Assembly (NCBI GenBank): GCA_964612925.1
Contig: CAZTFU010000002.1
Span: 1-64,000, forward strand
Reading direction: 5' to 3'
Origin: Phil1 sp964612925
GTDB lineage: Bacteria; Bacillota; Clostridia; Christensenellales; CAG-138
DNA: 64,000 nt
The position numbers were made by a program, and so were the translations under genes. Under the pieces are notes generated by a model. That model searched no databases. It had not been told where the DNA came from and worked only from the letters and a program-made list of their open reading frames with translations. Positions 54,483 to 63,493 of this stretch are shown in pieces. How positions within the stretch are numbered: position 1 is the stretch's first letter; the number at the start of each line of letters is the position of its first letter.

Positions 54483-55673
54483 TTATTTGCAAAAGCGGCG
54501 TATTGCTTCAAAATAAGCTTTTGCACAGCGGAACATATCATCGGGTTCAATAAATTCTTCGCGGCTATGGCACAGCTCCAAATTACCGGGCCCCCAAACC
54601 ACGGTCGGTATTTTGCTGTAATGCGAAAGCAGACCGCCGTCCGTCCAGCAGGGAACACCAACGCAGGACAGCGGCGCACCGAGTACGGATTCACCCGCCT
54701 GAATACAGCACTGCACCAGCGGATCACTTTCTGCGGTTTCAAATCCCTGATGAACATAGCCCTTTTCCATAATACTGGCGGGTAAAACCGATAATTCCGC
54801 ATGAAAATCGGTATCCTCACGGGCAAGCTTATCCAATATGGACTGAAGCTGTGCCGTGACAAGCTCATAAGTTTCTTTATCGGGAAGAAAACGCCTGTCG
54901 AGCTGCACACTGCAATGACCCGCAACCGTGGAGGGCTGAGTGCCGCCGCGTATTACAGCGATATTTACCGTACTTTCCTCCAACAGCGGGTGCGTGAGCG
55001 AATGCAACATGGGCTGCAATTCTTCTTCCACGGCACGAATGAAATGCGAGGCTTTTGCTATTGCGTTTATACCAACGCTCTGACTGCTGCCGTGTACCGT
55101 GCGCCCGATAAAATCAACCTGATACCATTCAAGACCGCGTTGAGCCACGCCCAAGCATGATGTTGAAAGGGGCTCACCGACTATTGCACCATCGGCATGT
55201 ATTCCGTTTTCTATCAGGTTTATTGTGCCAAGACTGCCTTCTTCTTCATCCGCTACGCCCGAGAACACAACATCGCCGCTTAAATCAAGTTTGCTTCGCT
55301 TTGCGGCAATTATGGCGGCCATCATGGTGGCAAGAGGACCCTTCATATCCGCTGTACCGCGTCCGAAAAGCTTTTCGCCTTCAATGCGGGGCGTGCAAGC
55401 GTTTTCCATGTCATAAGGCGGCACGGTATCCATATGTCCGTTAAAAAGCAGTGTGCGCCCGCCGCCGACTCCATTCAGCGTTGCGATAACGTTTGCGCGG
55501 CCGTTGGGCAATTCCTGTATGCGGCAAGGAATACCCTCTTTATCAAATACACTTTTGATGTACTTGGCTACGGCCATTTCCTGTTCGGCTATTCCGGGGT
55601 ATGACGGTATGGACACCATATCCATTGTCCATTTTACGATTTCATCTTTTGAAACCGCGAATTCGTTTATCAT
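54483..55673 (-). CDS. M20-family peptidase/deacylase (ArgE/DapE/CPG2-like)
   Basis: A 396-residue zinc hydrolase. Metal and active-site motifs are LLFNGHMDTVPP near residue 77, GRGTADMKGPLA near 105, VADEEEGSLG near 140 and a final ELCHSREEFI. It has the insertion domain for dimerisation (about 185-290). It is the last gene of the minus-strand peptide operon and overlaps the upstream dipeptidase gene by 4 bases. Likely substrates are small peptides or acylated amino acids delivered by the ABC importer; the exact one is not predictable. Confidence 0.88.
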   Translation of the reverse strand: MINEFAVSKDEIVKWTMDMVSIPSYPGIAEQEMAVAKYIKSVFDKEGIPCRIQELPNGRANVIATLNGVGGGRTLLFNGHMDTVPPYDMENACTPRIEGEKLFGRGTADMKGPLATMMAAIIAAKRSKLDLSGDVVFSGVADEEEGSLGTINLIENGIHADGAIVGEPLSTSCLGVAQRGLEWYQVDFIGRTVHGSSQSVGINAIAKASHFIRAVEEELQPMLHSLTHPLLEESTVNIAVIRGGTQPSTVAGHCSVQLDRRFLPDKETYELVTAQLQSILDKLAREDTDFHAELSVLPASIMEKGYVHQGFETAESDPLVQCCIQAGESVLGAPLSCVGVPCWTDGGLLSHYSKIPTVVWGPGNLELCHSREEFIEPDDMFRCAKAYFEAIRRFCK

Positions 55674-56920
55674 GCTTCCTCCTTTGCAATGCGGCGAAGG
55701 TATTCGGTATATACCTCGGTTACGCGAATAAAGTCCGCATATGAAGTGTGCTCATTTTCCTCATGCGCACTGCCCTCATCCGTGGGCAGTGTCGGACCCC
55801 AGCCCACATGGTGCGGAAATGCACTGCAATACGATGCACCCGATGCCGTATAACAGCCGGGTGTTATGTCGAATTCTTCGCCAACCTTATTCATAAGGTG
55901 AATGAATGGCCTGTCGGGGTCAACAAACATTGGCGTTGAAGCATTCGATTTACTTATTATAAAACCGTATTTTTCGGAAAGCACTTCAAACGCCAGGTTT
56001 ATTTGCTCTTTTGATGCACCCGGACGAAGCCGTATGTTTATGTTTAATGCGGCCTTGCCGTCCTTTAGAGAAAGGACGGTTGGCGAGCATACGGTTTTTC
56101 CTACATATATGCCGTTGAACGTGTCCGAACCGTCATCTATGCCCAAGGTAACGGAGGGATGATCGTTAGTGAACATATCATTGATAAACCGCCATAGTGA
56201 TGCATCACATGCTTGTTTTGCAAGGTGCAAAATAGCATTATCTCCCTTTTCGGGGGCGGAGGAATGAACGGACACTCCCGTTGTAGTAACAACCGTACCA
56301 TCCTTGCGGCGCAAATGTGCAAACGAAGGCACCGTGTTCGGACTATCTCCCGCATAAAGCTCATCAATGTCGGGCACGTCAAACAGAAGGAGATAATCGG
56401 CATAGCCCTTTTCGGCATTGTAAACGGGAAATGCCGCATCGGGCGAAAAACCGTAATCGGGCACGCCGAATTGTGTCTTATAATGCTCCATATCCGTCCA
56501 TTCGCTTTCTTCGCTTGTACCGATGATAAGGCGAATCTTTTTGCGTAGCGGGATACCCTCTTCAACTATTGTGTTCATGGCATGCAGGCATTGAATAACG
56601 GGGCCTTTATCGTCCTCAACTCCGCGACCGTAGAGAACGCCGTCACGCAGTGTAAGCGTAAACGGGTCGCTTATCCACTTTGCCCTGTCACCAATGCCCA
56701 CAACATCAACGTGTGCCAATATGCCCAAGGTGACTTCGCCCTGACCGATTTCCGCCCACCCTGCATCACCTTCTTTTGTGATGCCGATACGCATACCCAT
56801 TTCACGCGCCCTGTTAAGAACAAAATCAAGTGCCTGTCGGCATGGCTTTTGATCACCTGACAGAGAGGGGATTGCTATCAATGCGGAAAGATCGCTTATA
56901 AGCTGCTTTTCATTTATCAT
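55670..56920 (-). CDS. PepV/Sapep-like M20 dipeptidase
   Basis: A 416-residue member of the Xaa-His/PepV dipeptidase group. Motifs are LGILAHVDVVGIGD near residue 67, GRGVEDDKGPVIQC near 98, IGTSEESEWTDMEHY near 133 and YCSAFPHHVGWGPT near 366; HEENEHTSY near the end supplies the last metal ligands. GGAGG lies 4 bases before the ATG. It overlaps its neighbours on both sides, so it belongs to the peptide-import operon and would split imported dipeptides in the cytoplasm. Confidence 0.9.
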   Translation of the reverse strand: MINEKQLISDLSALIAIPSLSGDQKPCRQALDFVLNRAREMGMRIGITKEGDAGWAEIGQGEVTLGILAHVDVVGIGDRAKWISDPFTLTLRDGVLYGRGVEDDKGPVIQCLHAMNTIVEEGIPLRKKIRLIIGTSEESEWTDMEHYKTQFGVPDYGFSPDAAFPVYNAEKGYADYLLLFDVPDIDELYAGDSPNTVPSFAHLRRKDGTVVTTTGVSVHSSAPEKGDNAILHLAKQACDASLWRFINDMFTNDHPSVTLGIDDGSDTFNGIYVGKTVCSPTVLSLKDGKAALNINIRLRPGASKEQINLAFEVLSEKYGFIISKSNASTPMFVDPDRPFIHLMNKVGEEFDITPGCYTASGASYCSAFPHHVGWGPTLPTDEGSAHEENEHTSYADFIRVTEVYTEYLRRIAKEEA

Positions 56921-57912
56921 GTATCCTCCACAACGTGACAGGCAACCTGGTGATCCGTGCCGATATCTTTCAGCATAGGCTCCTCATGGCGGCAACGCTC
57001 GGTACAATACTTACAGCGTGATGCAAATTTGCAGCCCTCTATTACGGCGGCGGCATTGGGCGTTTCGCCCTCAAGCAACTCGCGCTTGCCCCGCCTTATT
57101 TGACCGGGGACGGGCATAATGTTTATCAGTGCTTTGGTATAAGGGTGTATGCCATGGCGCAATATTTCATCGGCCGTGCCGATTTCCATTATTTTGCCAA
57201 GATACATTATTGCGATACGATCCGATATCAACCACGAAAGAGAAAGATCGTGAGTTATGAAAAGATAGGTGAGACCCATCTTCTCTCGCTGTTCAAGCAT
57301 AAGCTTAACTATGCCCGTGCGAATACTTGCATCAAGCATTGAAACGGGTTCGTCCGCAACGATAAATTCGGGTTCCATAACCAATGCACCGGCAATGGCT
57401 ACACGCTGACGCTGCCCGCCAGATAGGGCATAGGGATAGCGGTAAAGATAATCCTCCGGCGGCGTAAGCCCCGCATTAGACAATGCGCATGCAATACGGT
57501 CGGCACGGTCCTTTGCATCTGTTGCAATGTTATTGACATCCAGCGGCTCACCCACGATATCGGAAATATACATGCGCGGGTTAAGCGCCTGATACGGATC
57601 TTGGTATATCATTTGTGCACGGCGGCGGAAAGCTTGCAGTTCCTTAAACGTAGTACCGATGGGGCGACCGTTATAGAGTACCGATCCGCCGCTTATCGGT
57701 GCAAGCTGCAATATTGCTTTGCCTGTTGTCGTTTTGCCTGAGCCCGATTCGCCTACCAAGGACAGTATTTCGCCCTTTTGTATTGAAAAGCTTACACCGT
57801 CAACCGCCTTGAGCACCTTCTTGCTGCCGAAAAGCGCACTTGCCGCAGAATCTTTAACGGGAAAATGCACCTGCAGGTTTTCAACTTGGACTAAGGGATT
57901 ATTATCTGTCAT
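56917..57912 (-). CDS. dppF: Di/oligopeptide ABC transporter ATP-binding protein (DppF/OppF)
   Basis: A 331-residue ABC ATPase with Walker A VGESGSGKTTTGKAIL, signature LSGGQRQRVAIAGAL and Walker B EFIVADEPVSMLDASI. The C-terminal oligopeptide-transporter domain has GCKFASRCKYCTERC. GGAGG lies 7 bases before the ATG at 57912; an ATG at 57918 overlapping the dppD stop touches the ribosome-binding site and is less likely. It works with DppD to power the B/C permease. Confidence 0.95.
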   Translation of the reverse strand: MTDNNPLVQVENLQVHFPVKDSAASALFGSKKVLKAVDGVSFSIQKGEILSLVGESGSGKTTTGKAILQLAPISGGSVLYNGRPIGTTFKELQAFRRRAQMIYQDPYQALNPRMYISDIVGEPLDVNNIATDAKDRADRIACALSNAGLTPPEDYLYRYPYALSGGQRQRVAIAGALVMEPEFIVADEPVSMLDASIRTGIVKLMLEQREKMGLTYLFITHDLSLSWLISDRIAIMYLGKIMEIGTADEILRHGIHPYTKALINIMPVPGQIRRGKRELLEGETPNAAAVIEGCKFASRCKYCTERCRHEEPMLKDIGTDHQVACHVVEDT

Positions 57913-57914
57913 GG

Positions 57915-58871
57915 TCATACCTCCTTACAATGGCAGGCAACAAAATGCTTTTCGCCTATTTGACGCATTTCGGGTTCAACCTTGTCGCATATCTCGGTGC
58001 AGCAATGGCAGCGCGGATTAAACCTGCATCCGTTTGGTGGGTCGATAAGGTTTGGCGGATAACCGGGGATTCCGTCGGGAATCGCACGGCGAGAATTTAT
58101 GTTTGGGAAGCACTCTATCAGCCGCCGCGTATACGGATGGGCGGGGTGATTGAATATATCGTCAACCGTGCCTATTTCGGCTATTTTTCCCGCGTACATT
58201 ACAGCTATGCGGTCACATGTTTCACCGAGTATTGAAAGGTCATGCGTAATAAGTATCATGCCCATATGCATTTCACGGCGAAGCTTTTCAAGCAGTTCAA
58301 GTATTTGTGCCTGTATCATAACATCAAGCGCGGTCGTAGGCTCGTCGCCTATGATAAGCTTTGCATTGCAGGCAAGTGCCATGGCTATCATTGCACGCTG
58401 TTTCATGCCGCCCGAGAATTCGTGCGGGTACTGACGAACACGAGAGCGGGGGATGCCCACAAGTTCAAAAAGATCTCCCGCGCGGTTCCACGCCTGCTCT
58501 TTTGTGAGTCCGTCATGAAGCATCATAGCCTCCGCAAGCTGCCAGCCGACACGCTTGACGGGGTTGAATGCGTTCATTGCTCCTTGAAAGATTATGGAAA
58601 CGTCCTTCCAGCGATGTTCGCGCATTTCTTTATCGCTGAGCTTATGGTAGTCTATGCCGTCAACAAGTATTTCGCCGCCGTTTATGTAACCTTCCTTTGG
58701 CAGCAGATTACATATTGAAAGTGCGCTTGTACTTTTTCCGCAGCCTGATTCGCCGACTAAGCCCAGGCATTCTCCTGCCTCAAGGTCAAAGCTTACTCCG
58801 TCGACCGCGCGCAGTTCGCCCTTTGTGGTATGGAAATATGTTTGCAGATTCTTAACTTCGAGTAATTTCAT
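57915..58871 (-). CDS. dppD: Di/oligopeptide ABC transporter ATP-binding protein (DppD/OppD)
   Basis: A 318-residue ABC ATPase: Walker A VGESGCGKSTSALSIC, signature FSGGMKQRAMIAMAL, Walker B KLIIGDEPTTALDVMIQ and the C-terminal GCRFNPRCHCCTEIC, which in this family can hold an iron-sulfur cluster. GAGGTG stands 6 bases before the ATG at 58871, inside the end of dppC. The paired ATPases, permeases and binding protein make a complete importer. Confidence 0.95.
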   Translation of the reverse strand: MKLLEVKNLQTYFHTTKGELRAVDGVSFDLEAGECLGLVGESGCGKSTSALSICNLLPKEGYINGGEILVDGIDYHKLSDKEMREHRWKDVSIIFQGAMNAFNPVKRVGWQLAEAMMLHDGLTKEQAWNRAGDLFELVGIPRSRVRQYPHEFSGGMKQRAMIAMALACNAKLIIGDEPTTALDVMIQAQILELLEKLRREMHMGMILITHDLSILGETCDRIAVMYAGKIAEIGTVDDIFNHPAHPYTRRLIECFPNINSRRAIPDGIPGYPPNLIDPPNGCRFNPRCHCCTEICDKVEPEMRQIGEKHFVACHCKEV

Positions 58872-58876
58872 GGCAC

Positions 58877-59779
58877 TCACCTCTTTTTCAGTTTGGGATT
58901 GAGTATTTCGTCAAACGCATAACCCATTAGAGTAAACCCGAGCGCAACTAAAATAACGCATATGCCGGGTGTTATAAAGTACCACCATGCACCGTTAGTC
59001 ATGGCTCCTGTCGAATAAGCGTCGTTCAGCATAGTGCCCCAGCTTGGATTGGTCGGGTCGCCAAGGCCAAGGAACGCAAGTGAGGTCTCGGTAAGTATGG
59101 AGCTTGAAATTATAAGTATGCTTTCCGAAAACACAAGCGGAAAAACGTTTGGCAAAATGTGGCGCATCATAATATGGCGCTTGTTTGCGCCTATGGATAC
59201 CGTGCGCTCAACATATTGCTGCTCTTTAACGGACAATGTCTGTGCGCGGATAACGCGAGCCGTGCCCGCCCAACCTGTAAGGCCGATAACAAGAATTATA
59301 TTCCACATACTGTTTCCGAGAATGGCCGCAAGCACCATACAGAATGGGAGCCATGGGAGAACAAGGAAAAAGTCTGTTATGCGCATAAGCAGATTGTCTA
59401 CCCAGCCGCCAATATAGCCTGCGGTTATGCCTATAAACGTGCCGAGCAGCATTGATATAACGGTTGCGGTTATGCCCACGAACAACGATGAACGTGCTCC
59501 GCTCATCAGATAGGCCAGTACATCGCGGCCGAGATTGTCGGTACCCAACAGGTGCTGCCATGAGGGCGGATTGAATATTTCGCTGCGGCTTGATGCTATA
59601 TCCGTGGTCTTGAATGGCATGATTATTGGGCCGATAATAGCCATAAGGATAAAGAATGCAATTATGAACATACCTATCCGTGCCATCAAATTGCCATAGG
59701 TTTGGCGGAAAAACTCACGGTTTCTGTTGCGACGAAGCGAACGTTTTAACGCACGGCTTTCGTTGAGTGATTTTGTCAT
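58877..59779 (-). CDS. dppC: Di/oligopeptide ABC transporter permease (DppC/OppC)
   Basis: A 300-residue membrane protein with an N-terminal cytoplasmic basic stretch (RALKRSLRRNRNREF), about six helices and the EAA loop GANKRHIMMRHILPN near residue 197. LLGTDNLGRDVLAYLMSGAR near 77 is typical of the C-type permease. GGAGG precedes the ATG. It lies 16 bases behind dppB. Confidence 0.94.
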   Translation of the reverse strand: MTKSLNESRALKRSLRRNRNREFFRQTYGNLMARIGMFIIAFFILMAIIGPIIMPFKTTDIASSRSEIFNPPSWQHLLGTDNLGRDVLAYLMSGARSSLFVGITATVISMLLGTFIGITAGYIGGWVDNLLMRITDFFLVLPWLPFCMVLAAILGNSMWNIILVIGLTGWAGTARVIRAQTLSVKEQQYVERTVSIGANKRHIMMRHILPNVFPLVFSESILIISSSILTETSLAFLGLGDPTNPSWGTMLNDAYSTGAMTNGAWWYFITPGICVILVALGFTLMGYAFDEILNPKLKKR

Positions 59780-59795
59780 AATTTAACCTCCTTCC

Positions 59796-60764
59796 TTAAT
59801 TCTTTACTCGCGGATCTATCAGGGCGTATATACTGTCAGTAACAAAGTTTGTAACGACGACAGCTATTGTCGTTATCACAAAACAGCCCTGCAAAAGCGG
59901 ATAATCACGCTTTATAAGCGCCTCATACATAAGCTTTCCGAGTCCTTGCCAAGAGAACAGCGTTTCAAGCTGAATGGCACCGCCAACAACGAGTGAAAGG
60001 TTCATTGCAATAACGGTTATCATCGGCAGCATTGCATTGGGCATGGCATGCTTCATAAGAATATACCTTGTTGAAAAACCCTTGGCGCGGGCCGTGGTTA
60101 TGTAATCCTCCGTGAGCACGTCTATCATGGTGCTACGCATCAATATTGCATAGCTGCCAAGCATCAGTATGCCCATACAAAGCATAGGCAGTATCATGTG
60201 TTTAAGATAATCCTGAATATGCTTCCATCCCGTATAATTGGTTCCTGCCGTGGTTATGCCGCCTGTCGGGAACCAATGAAGGCCAACGCAGAACACGAAT
60301 ATAAGCACCATTGCAAACCAGAATGTCGGCATGGAATAAAGCACGAGCGAGCCCGAAAGCAATCCCGTATCAAGTGCGGTACCGCGTTTCCACGCACATA
60401 TAACGCCTATAAGTATACCGAGCACAATGGCTATTATCTCTGCGGCAACAAGCAGAATTACGGTATTTGGAATGCGCCCCGCAATTATTGCAAGCACGTC
60501 CTGCTTACCGTCATATGTGTTAAATGCATCTCCAAAGTCTCCCGTAAGAAGATCGCTCATGTACTTTACAAATTGCTTCATAATGGGCTGGTCAAGCCCC
60601 GCGTTTGCAATAAGACGATCCTTGACTTCTTGAGAGGTGGTGCTTTTTGCTATTATGGTTGTGGCATCACCCGGCATAACACGGAAAAGAAAGAAGTTGA
60701 ACGCCACAACAAAAAGAATGGTGATAATGGCAAACAACAGTTTTTTGATAATATGTTTGGTCAA
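59796..60764 (-). CDS. dppB: Di/oligopeptide ABC transporter permease (DppB/OppB)
   Basis: A 322-residue membrane protein of the B-type: six helices, the N-terminal IIKKLLFAIITILFVVAFNF, the periplasm-like loop with FRVMPGDATTI, and the EAA loop ARAKGFSTRYILMKHAMPNA. The start codon is TTG with GGAGG 8 bases before it. The 92-base gap to the upstream binding-protein gene holds a strong hairpin. Confidence 0.94.
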   Translation of the reverse strand: MTKHIIKKLLFAIITILFVVAFNFFLFRVMPGDATTIIAKSTTSQEVKDRLIANAGLDQPIMKQFVKYMSDLLTGDFGDAFNTYDGKQDVLAIIAGRIPNTVILLVAAEIIAIVLGILIGVICAWKRGTALDTGLLSGSLVLYSMPTFWFAMVLIFVFCVGLHWFPTGGITTAGTNYTGWKHIQDYLKHMILPMLCMGILMLGSYAILMRSTMIDVLTEDYITTARAKGFSTRYILMKHAMPNAMLPMITVIAMNLSLVVGGAIQLETLFSWQGLGKLMYEALIKRDYPLLQGCFVITTIAVVVTNFVTDSIYALIDPRVKN

Positions 60765-60807
60765 ATTCGAACACCTCCGGGGTGCGGTAATTTAAATCGG
60801 AATAAGG

Positions 60808-60841
60808 CGCGGGGTGTGCAGCAAATGCGGCACACCCCGCG
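60808..60841 (-). other. Intercistronic stem-loop after the binding-protein gene
   Basis: CGCGGGGTGTGC and GCACACCCCGCG form a 12-bp perfect GC-rich stem with a 10-base loop. The minus-strand sequence after it has no continuous T run. It probably protects or partly ends the transcript, giving more binding protein than permease. Confidence 0.65.
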
Positions 60842-60856
60842 ATTGAGCAGCTTAGG

Positions 60857-62437
60857 TTATGCTGCCGGCTTTACGTTTACGTAAGTGTCTATACGCTCAT
60901 TGCCGAATAAGCCCACTCCGTTTGTCGGGTAACCCGTCCAACGGGTGGAAATGGCTTCAACGCTGAGAGAATAGCAGATGATGGAGTAGGGGCAATCCTC
61001 ATAAAGTATGCGCTGGCATTCTTCGATGGCGGCAGCACGCTCCTCCTCGTCAATGGTGGCATAGGCCGCGGCATATGCTTCATCATATGCGGGGTTGGAG
61101 TATCCGCTAGAGGAGTATCCGAGCGTTTCCCAATCCTGGAATATGCACAGTATGAATGCAGGGTCGGCATCTCCGCCCCAACCGTCAAGATTGAGCTGCC
61201 AATCGGGATTGCCATCGTATACGGTATCCCACATGGTGACCTTTTCAAGTGTGGTCCATCTTATCTCTATACCTGCTTCGGCGCAGTTTGTAATCAGCAT
61301 GTTTACAACCGCAGACTGCCATGAGCTGCGTTCGGAAGCCGTTATAAGCTCAATGCTCAGCGGTTCACCGTTGCGTTCGCGTATGCCGTCTCCATCGGTG
61401 TCGATATAACCTGCTTCATCAAGTATCTCATTTGCTTTATCAATGTTCAAATCGCGACGAATATCATCGGAAGGAACATATTTATAACCGGGGTTATTAA
61501 CCATGCCGTAGCCGATTTCGGCAAGTCCGCCATAGCCCATTTCTATTGCGCTTTCACGGTCAAGGCAATAATCTATTGCGTGGCGAATAACCTTATCGCC
61601 CGTAACCTCATTCAGCATGTTATACGCAAGGTGTTCTTCACCAAAGCTTTCATAAAGCTCGGTATACGCACCCGAATCACCCTGAAGGTTATCATATTGT
61701 GTGCGGTCAAGGCCGTAGCAAGCATCAACTTCGCCAAGCTGCATAGCCTGTACCATGGTGTCATAATTGTCATACGGGGTGAATACAAGCACGTCGACAT
61801 TGGGCTTTGTTCCCCAATAATTATCGTTGCGGATAAAGGCTATATTGCCGTTTGCACTGCGGGAAGAATCATAGATAAACGGACCGGAGCCGACAAGAGT
61901 ATCCGTTTCATAGGTGAGTATATCATCCACCGTACTCCAAACATGCTCGGGCAGAACGGGGATTATCTGGTAAAGCATATCGGGCTTCGGCGTTTCGCAG
62001 TTGAACACCACGGTATATTCATCGGGACATTCTATCGAAGTAAAGCCACTTGCATGGGTTGAATACATATAGCTTTCTATTGCATTTTCATATGTCCACT
62101 TTACATCGGCCGATGTTACGGCTTCTCCGTCGGAGAATACCGCATCGTTGCGCAGATGGAATGTCCATACAAGTCCGTCATCGCTGCTTTCCCACGTTTC
62201 CGCAAGACGAGGTACGGCCTTGAAGTCATCATCGTAAGCAATAAGCGAGTCGTAGCAAAAGTTCAAAAAGTCATAAACCATGCTCGAAGTTGTGGAGAAG
62301 AAGTTGAGTGTATCATAGTCGCCCGTAATTGCAACCTTGAATATAACTTCTTCATCGGTGCCTGCATTATCACTGCACGCGGTACAAAGGCTGAACACCA
62401 TGACCATGGACAGCAGTATAACTACCAGTTTTTTCAT
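60857..62437 (-). CDS. dppE: Di/oligopeptide-binding lipoprotein (DppE/OppA-like)
   Basis: A 526-residue extracellular solute-binding protein, family 5. The N-terminus MKKLVVILLSMVMVFSLCTA ends in a lipobox cysteine. Family stretches are LRNDAVFSDGEAVTSADVKW near residue 103 and IRHAIDYCLDRESAIEMGYG near 283. The ATG at 62437 follows AAGGAGG by 8 bases; a TTG directly before it is not needed. It captures peptides for the importer encoded downstream. Confidence 0.94.
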   Translation of the reverse strand: MKKLVVILLSMVMVFSLCTACSDNAGTDEEVIFKVAITGDYDTLNFFSTTSSMVYDFLNFCYDSLIAYDDDFKAVPRLAETWESSDDGLVWTFHLRNDAVFSDGEAVTSADVKWTYENAIESYMYSTHASGFTSIECPDEYTVVFNCETPKPDMLYQIIPVLPEHVWSTVDDILTYETDTLVGSGPFIYDSSRSANGNIAFIRNDNYWGTKPNVDVLVFTPYDNYDTMVQAMQLGEVDACYGLDRTQYDNLQGDSGAYTELYESFGEEHLAYNMLNEVTGDKVIRHAIDYCLDRESAIEMGYGGLAEIGYGMVNNPGYKYVPSDDIRRDLNIDKANEILDEAGYIDTDGDGIRERNGEPLSIELITASERSSWQSAVVNMLITNCAEAGIEIRWTTLEKVTMWDTVYDGNPDWQLNLDGWGGDADPAFILCIFQDWETLGYSSSGYSNPAYDEAYAAAYATIDEEERAAAIEECQRILYEDCPYSIICYSLSVEAISTRWTGYPTNGVGLFGNERIDTYVNVKPAA

Positions 62438-62467
62438 CAAAAGATCCTCCTTGATATTATTCTTGTT

Positions 62468-63418
62468 TTATGCTTCAATGCCGCTTTCAAGTACGGTAAA
62501 TTCCTTCTTTACCGAATCAAGCCGAACTTTTACGCCCAGCGGCAGAGTTGCCATGTCGTTTGTGTGCCCAAGCGGTAAACCGTACATTACGGGCACACCA
62601 AGCGGTTTGAGGTAGTATTCAAACACCTCTTCAATATGGACATCGGAAAGAAATCCGGGTTTATAGTCAAAAGGAACGCAATTGCTGCATTCACCTATCA
62701 TAATTGCGGCAACGTCATCGAAAACGCCTGCGTTTCTTAAATGACTCATGGCGTTATCGACTATCCACGGTTCCGAATCCACCTCTTCGAAAAACAGTAT
62801 CTTGCCGCGGGTATCGGGCTGATAGGGGGTACCCATGCTGGCACATAGGAGGGTTAGATTGCCGCCTATAAGCTCGCCTTCCGCAACACCTTCGGTTATT
62901 GTATGCAGCCACTTTTTTGGATCATGCAACGGGATAACTCCAAGCGGTTCTTCAGTGGTAAGTGCTTTGAAAAACTGCTGCTTTGTATATTCCGTAAGAT
63001 CTTCGGGATTAAAGCGTGCCATACCCGGACCATGGAATGTAACAAGCTGAGAAAACTTGTTTATCGCAAGGTGTAGCGATGTTATATCCGAAAAGCCGGT
63101 GAAAATCTTCGGGTTATTGTGTATAAGCTCGAAATCAAGGTGGCGAATTATTTGTGCGCTGCCGTAGCCGCCACGTGTACAACAGACGGCATCTATAGAC
63201 GGATCGGCAAACATGGCATTTATATCCGCCGCACGTTCAAGCTCGCTTGCGGCAACGAAGCCTTTACGAAGGTCAACATGCTGACCCATAACAACCTTAT
63301 AACCCATTTCTTCAATAAAATGCTTGGCGCGTGGGAGTTCCGACGGACAATCGGAAGGACTGGCCGGGGATACAAGGCCGATGGTAGCACCGAGTGAGAG
63401 CTTTTTGGGCTTTAACAT
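62468..63418 (-). CDS. LD-carboxypeptidase (S66 family, LdcA/YkfA-like)
   Basis: A 316-residue serine peptidase of family S66, which removes the terminal D-Ala from murein tetrapeptides. The nucleophile serine is in CCTRGGYGSAQIIRHLDF near residue 94; FTGFSDITSLH, LLFFEEVDSEPW-type ILFFEEVDSEPW and LPLGHTNDMATLPLG supply the rest of the active site. AAAGGAG lies 5 bases before the ATG at 63418. It is the first gene of the peptide operon, 30 bases before the binding protein. MccF-type immunity proteins share the fold, but this context favours peptide recycling. Confidence 0.9.
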   Translation of the reverse strand: MLKPKKLSLGATIGLVSPASPSDCPSELPRAKHFIEEMGYKVVMGQHVDLRKGFVAASELERAADINAMFADPSIDAVCCTRGGYGSAQIIRHLDFELIHNNPKIFTGFSDITSLHLAINKFSQLVTFHGPGMARFNPEDLTEYTKQQFFKALTTEEPLGVIPLHDPKKWLHTITEGVAEGELIGGNLTLLCASMGTPYQPDTRGKILFFEEVDSEPWIVDNAMSHLRNAGVFDDVAAIMIGECSNCVPFDYKPGFLSDVHIEEVFEYYLKPLGVPVMYGLPLGHTNDMATLPLGVKVRLDSVKKEFTVLESGIEA

Positions 63419-63458
63419 ATGCGCTCCTTTCCACATAAATACATTATTAAAAGAATAA

Positions 63459-63479
63459 ACCTCGGAGCAACTCCGAGGT
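63459..63479 (-). terminator. Hairpin after the regulator-like gene
   Basis: ACCTCGGAG and CTCCGAGGT form a 9-bp perfect stem around a three-base loop; on the minus strand TTTATTCTTTT follows. It separates the truncated gene from the peptide operon, whose promoter may overlap it. Confidence 0.7.
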
Positions 63480-63493
63480 CAATACTTTTTTAG

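Noticed and set aside
62468..63418. MccF-type microcin immunity protein instead of LD-carboxypeptidase
   Set aside because: The fold is shared, but the first-gene position in a Dpp importer and dipeptidase operon favours murein peptide processing; no microcin genes are seen.
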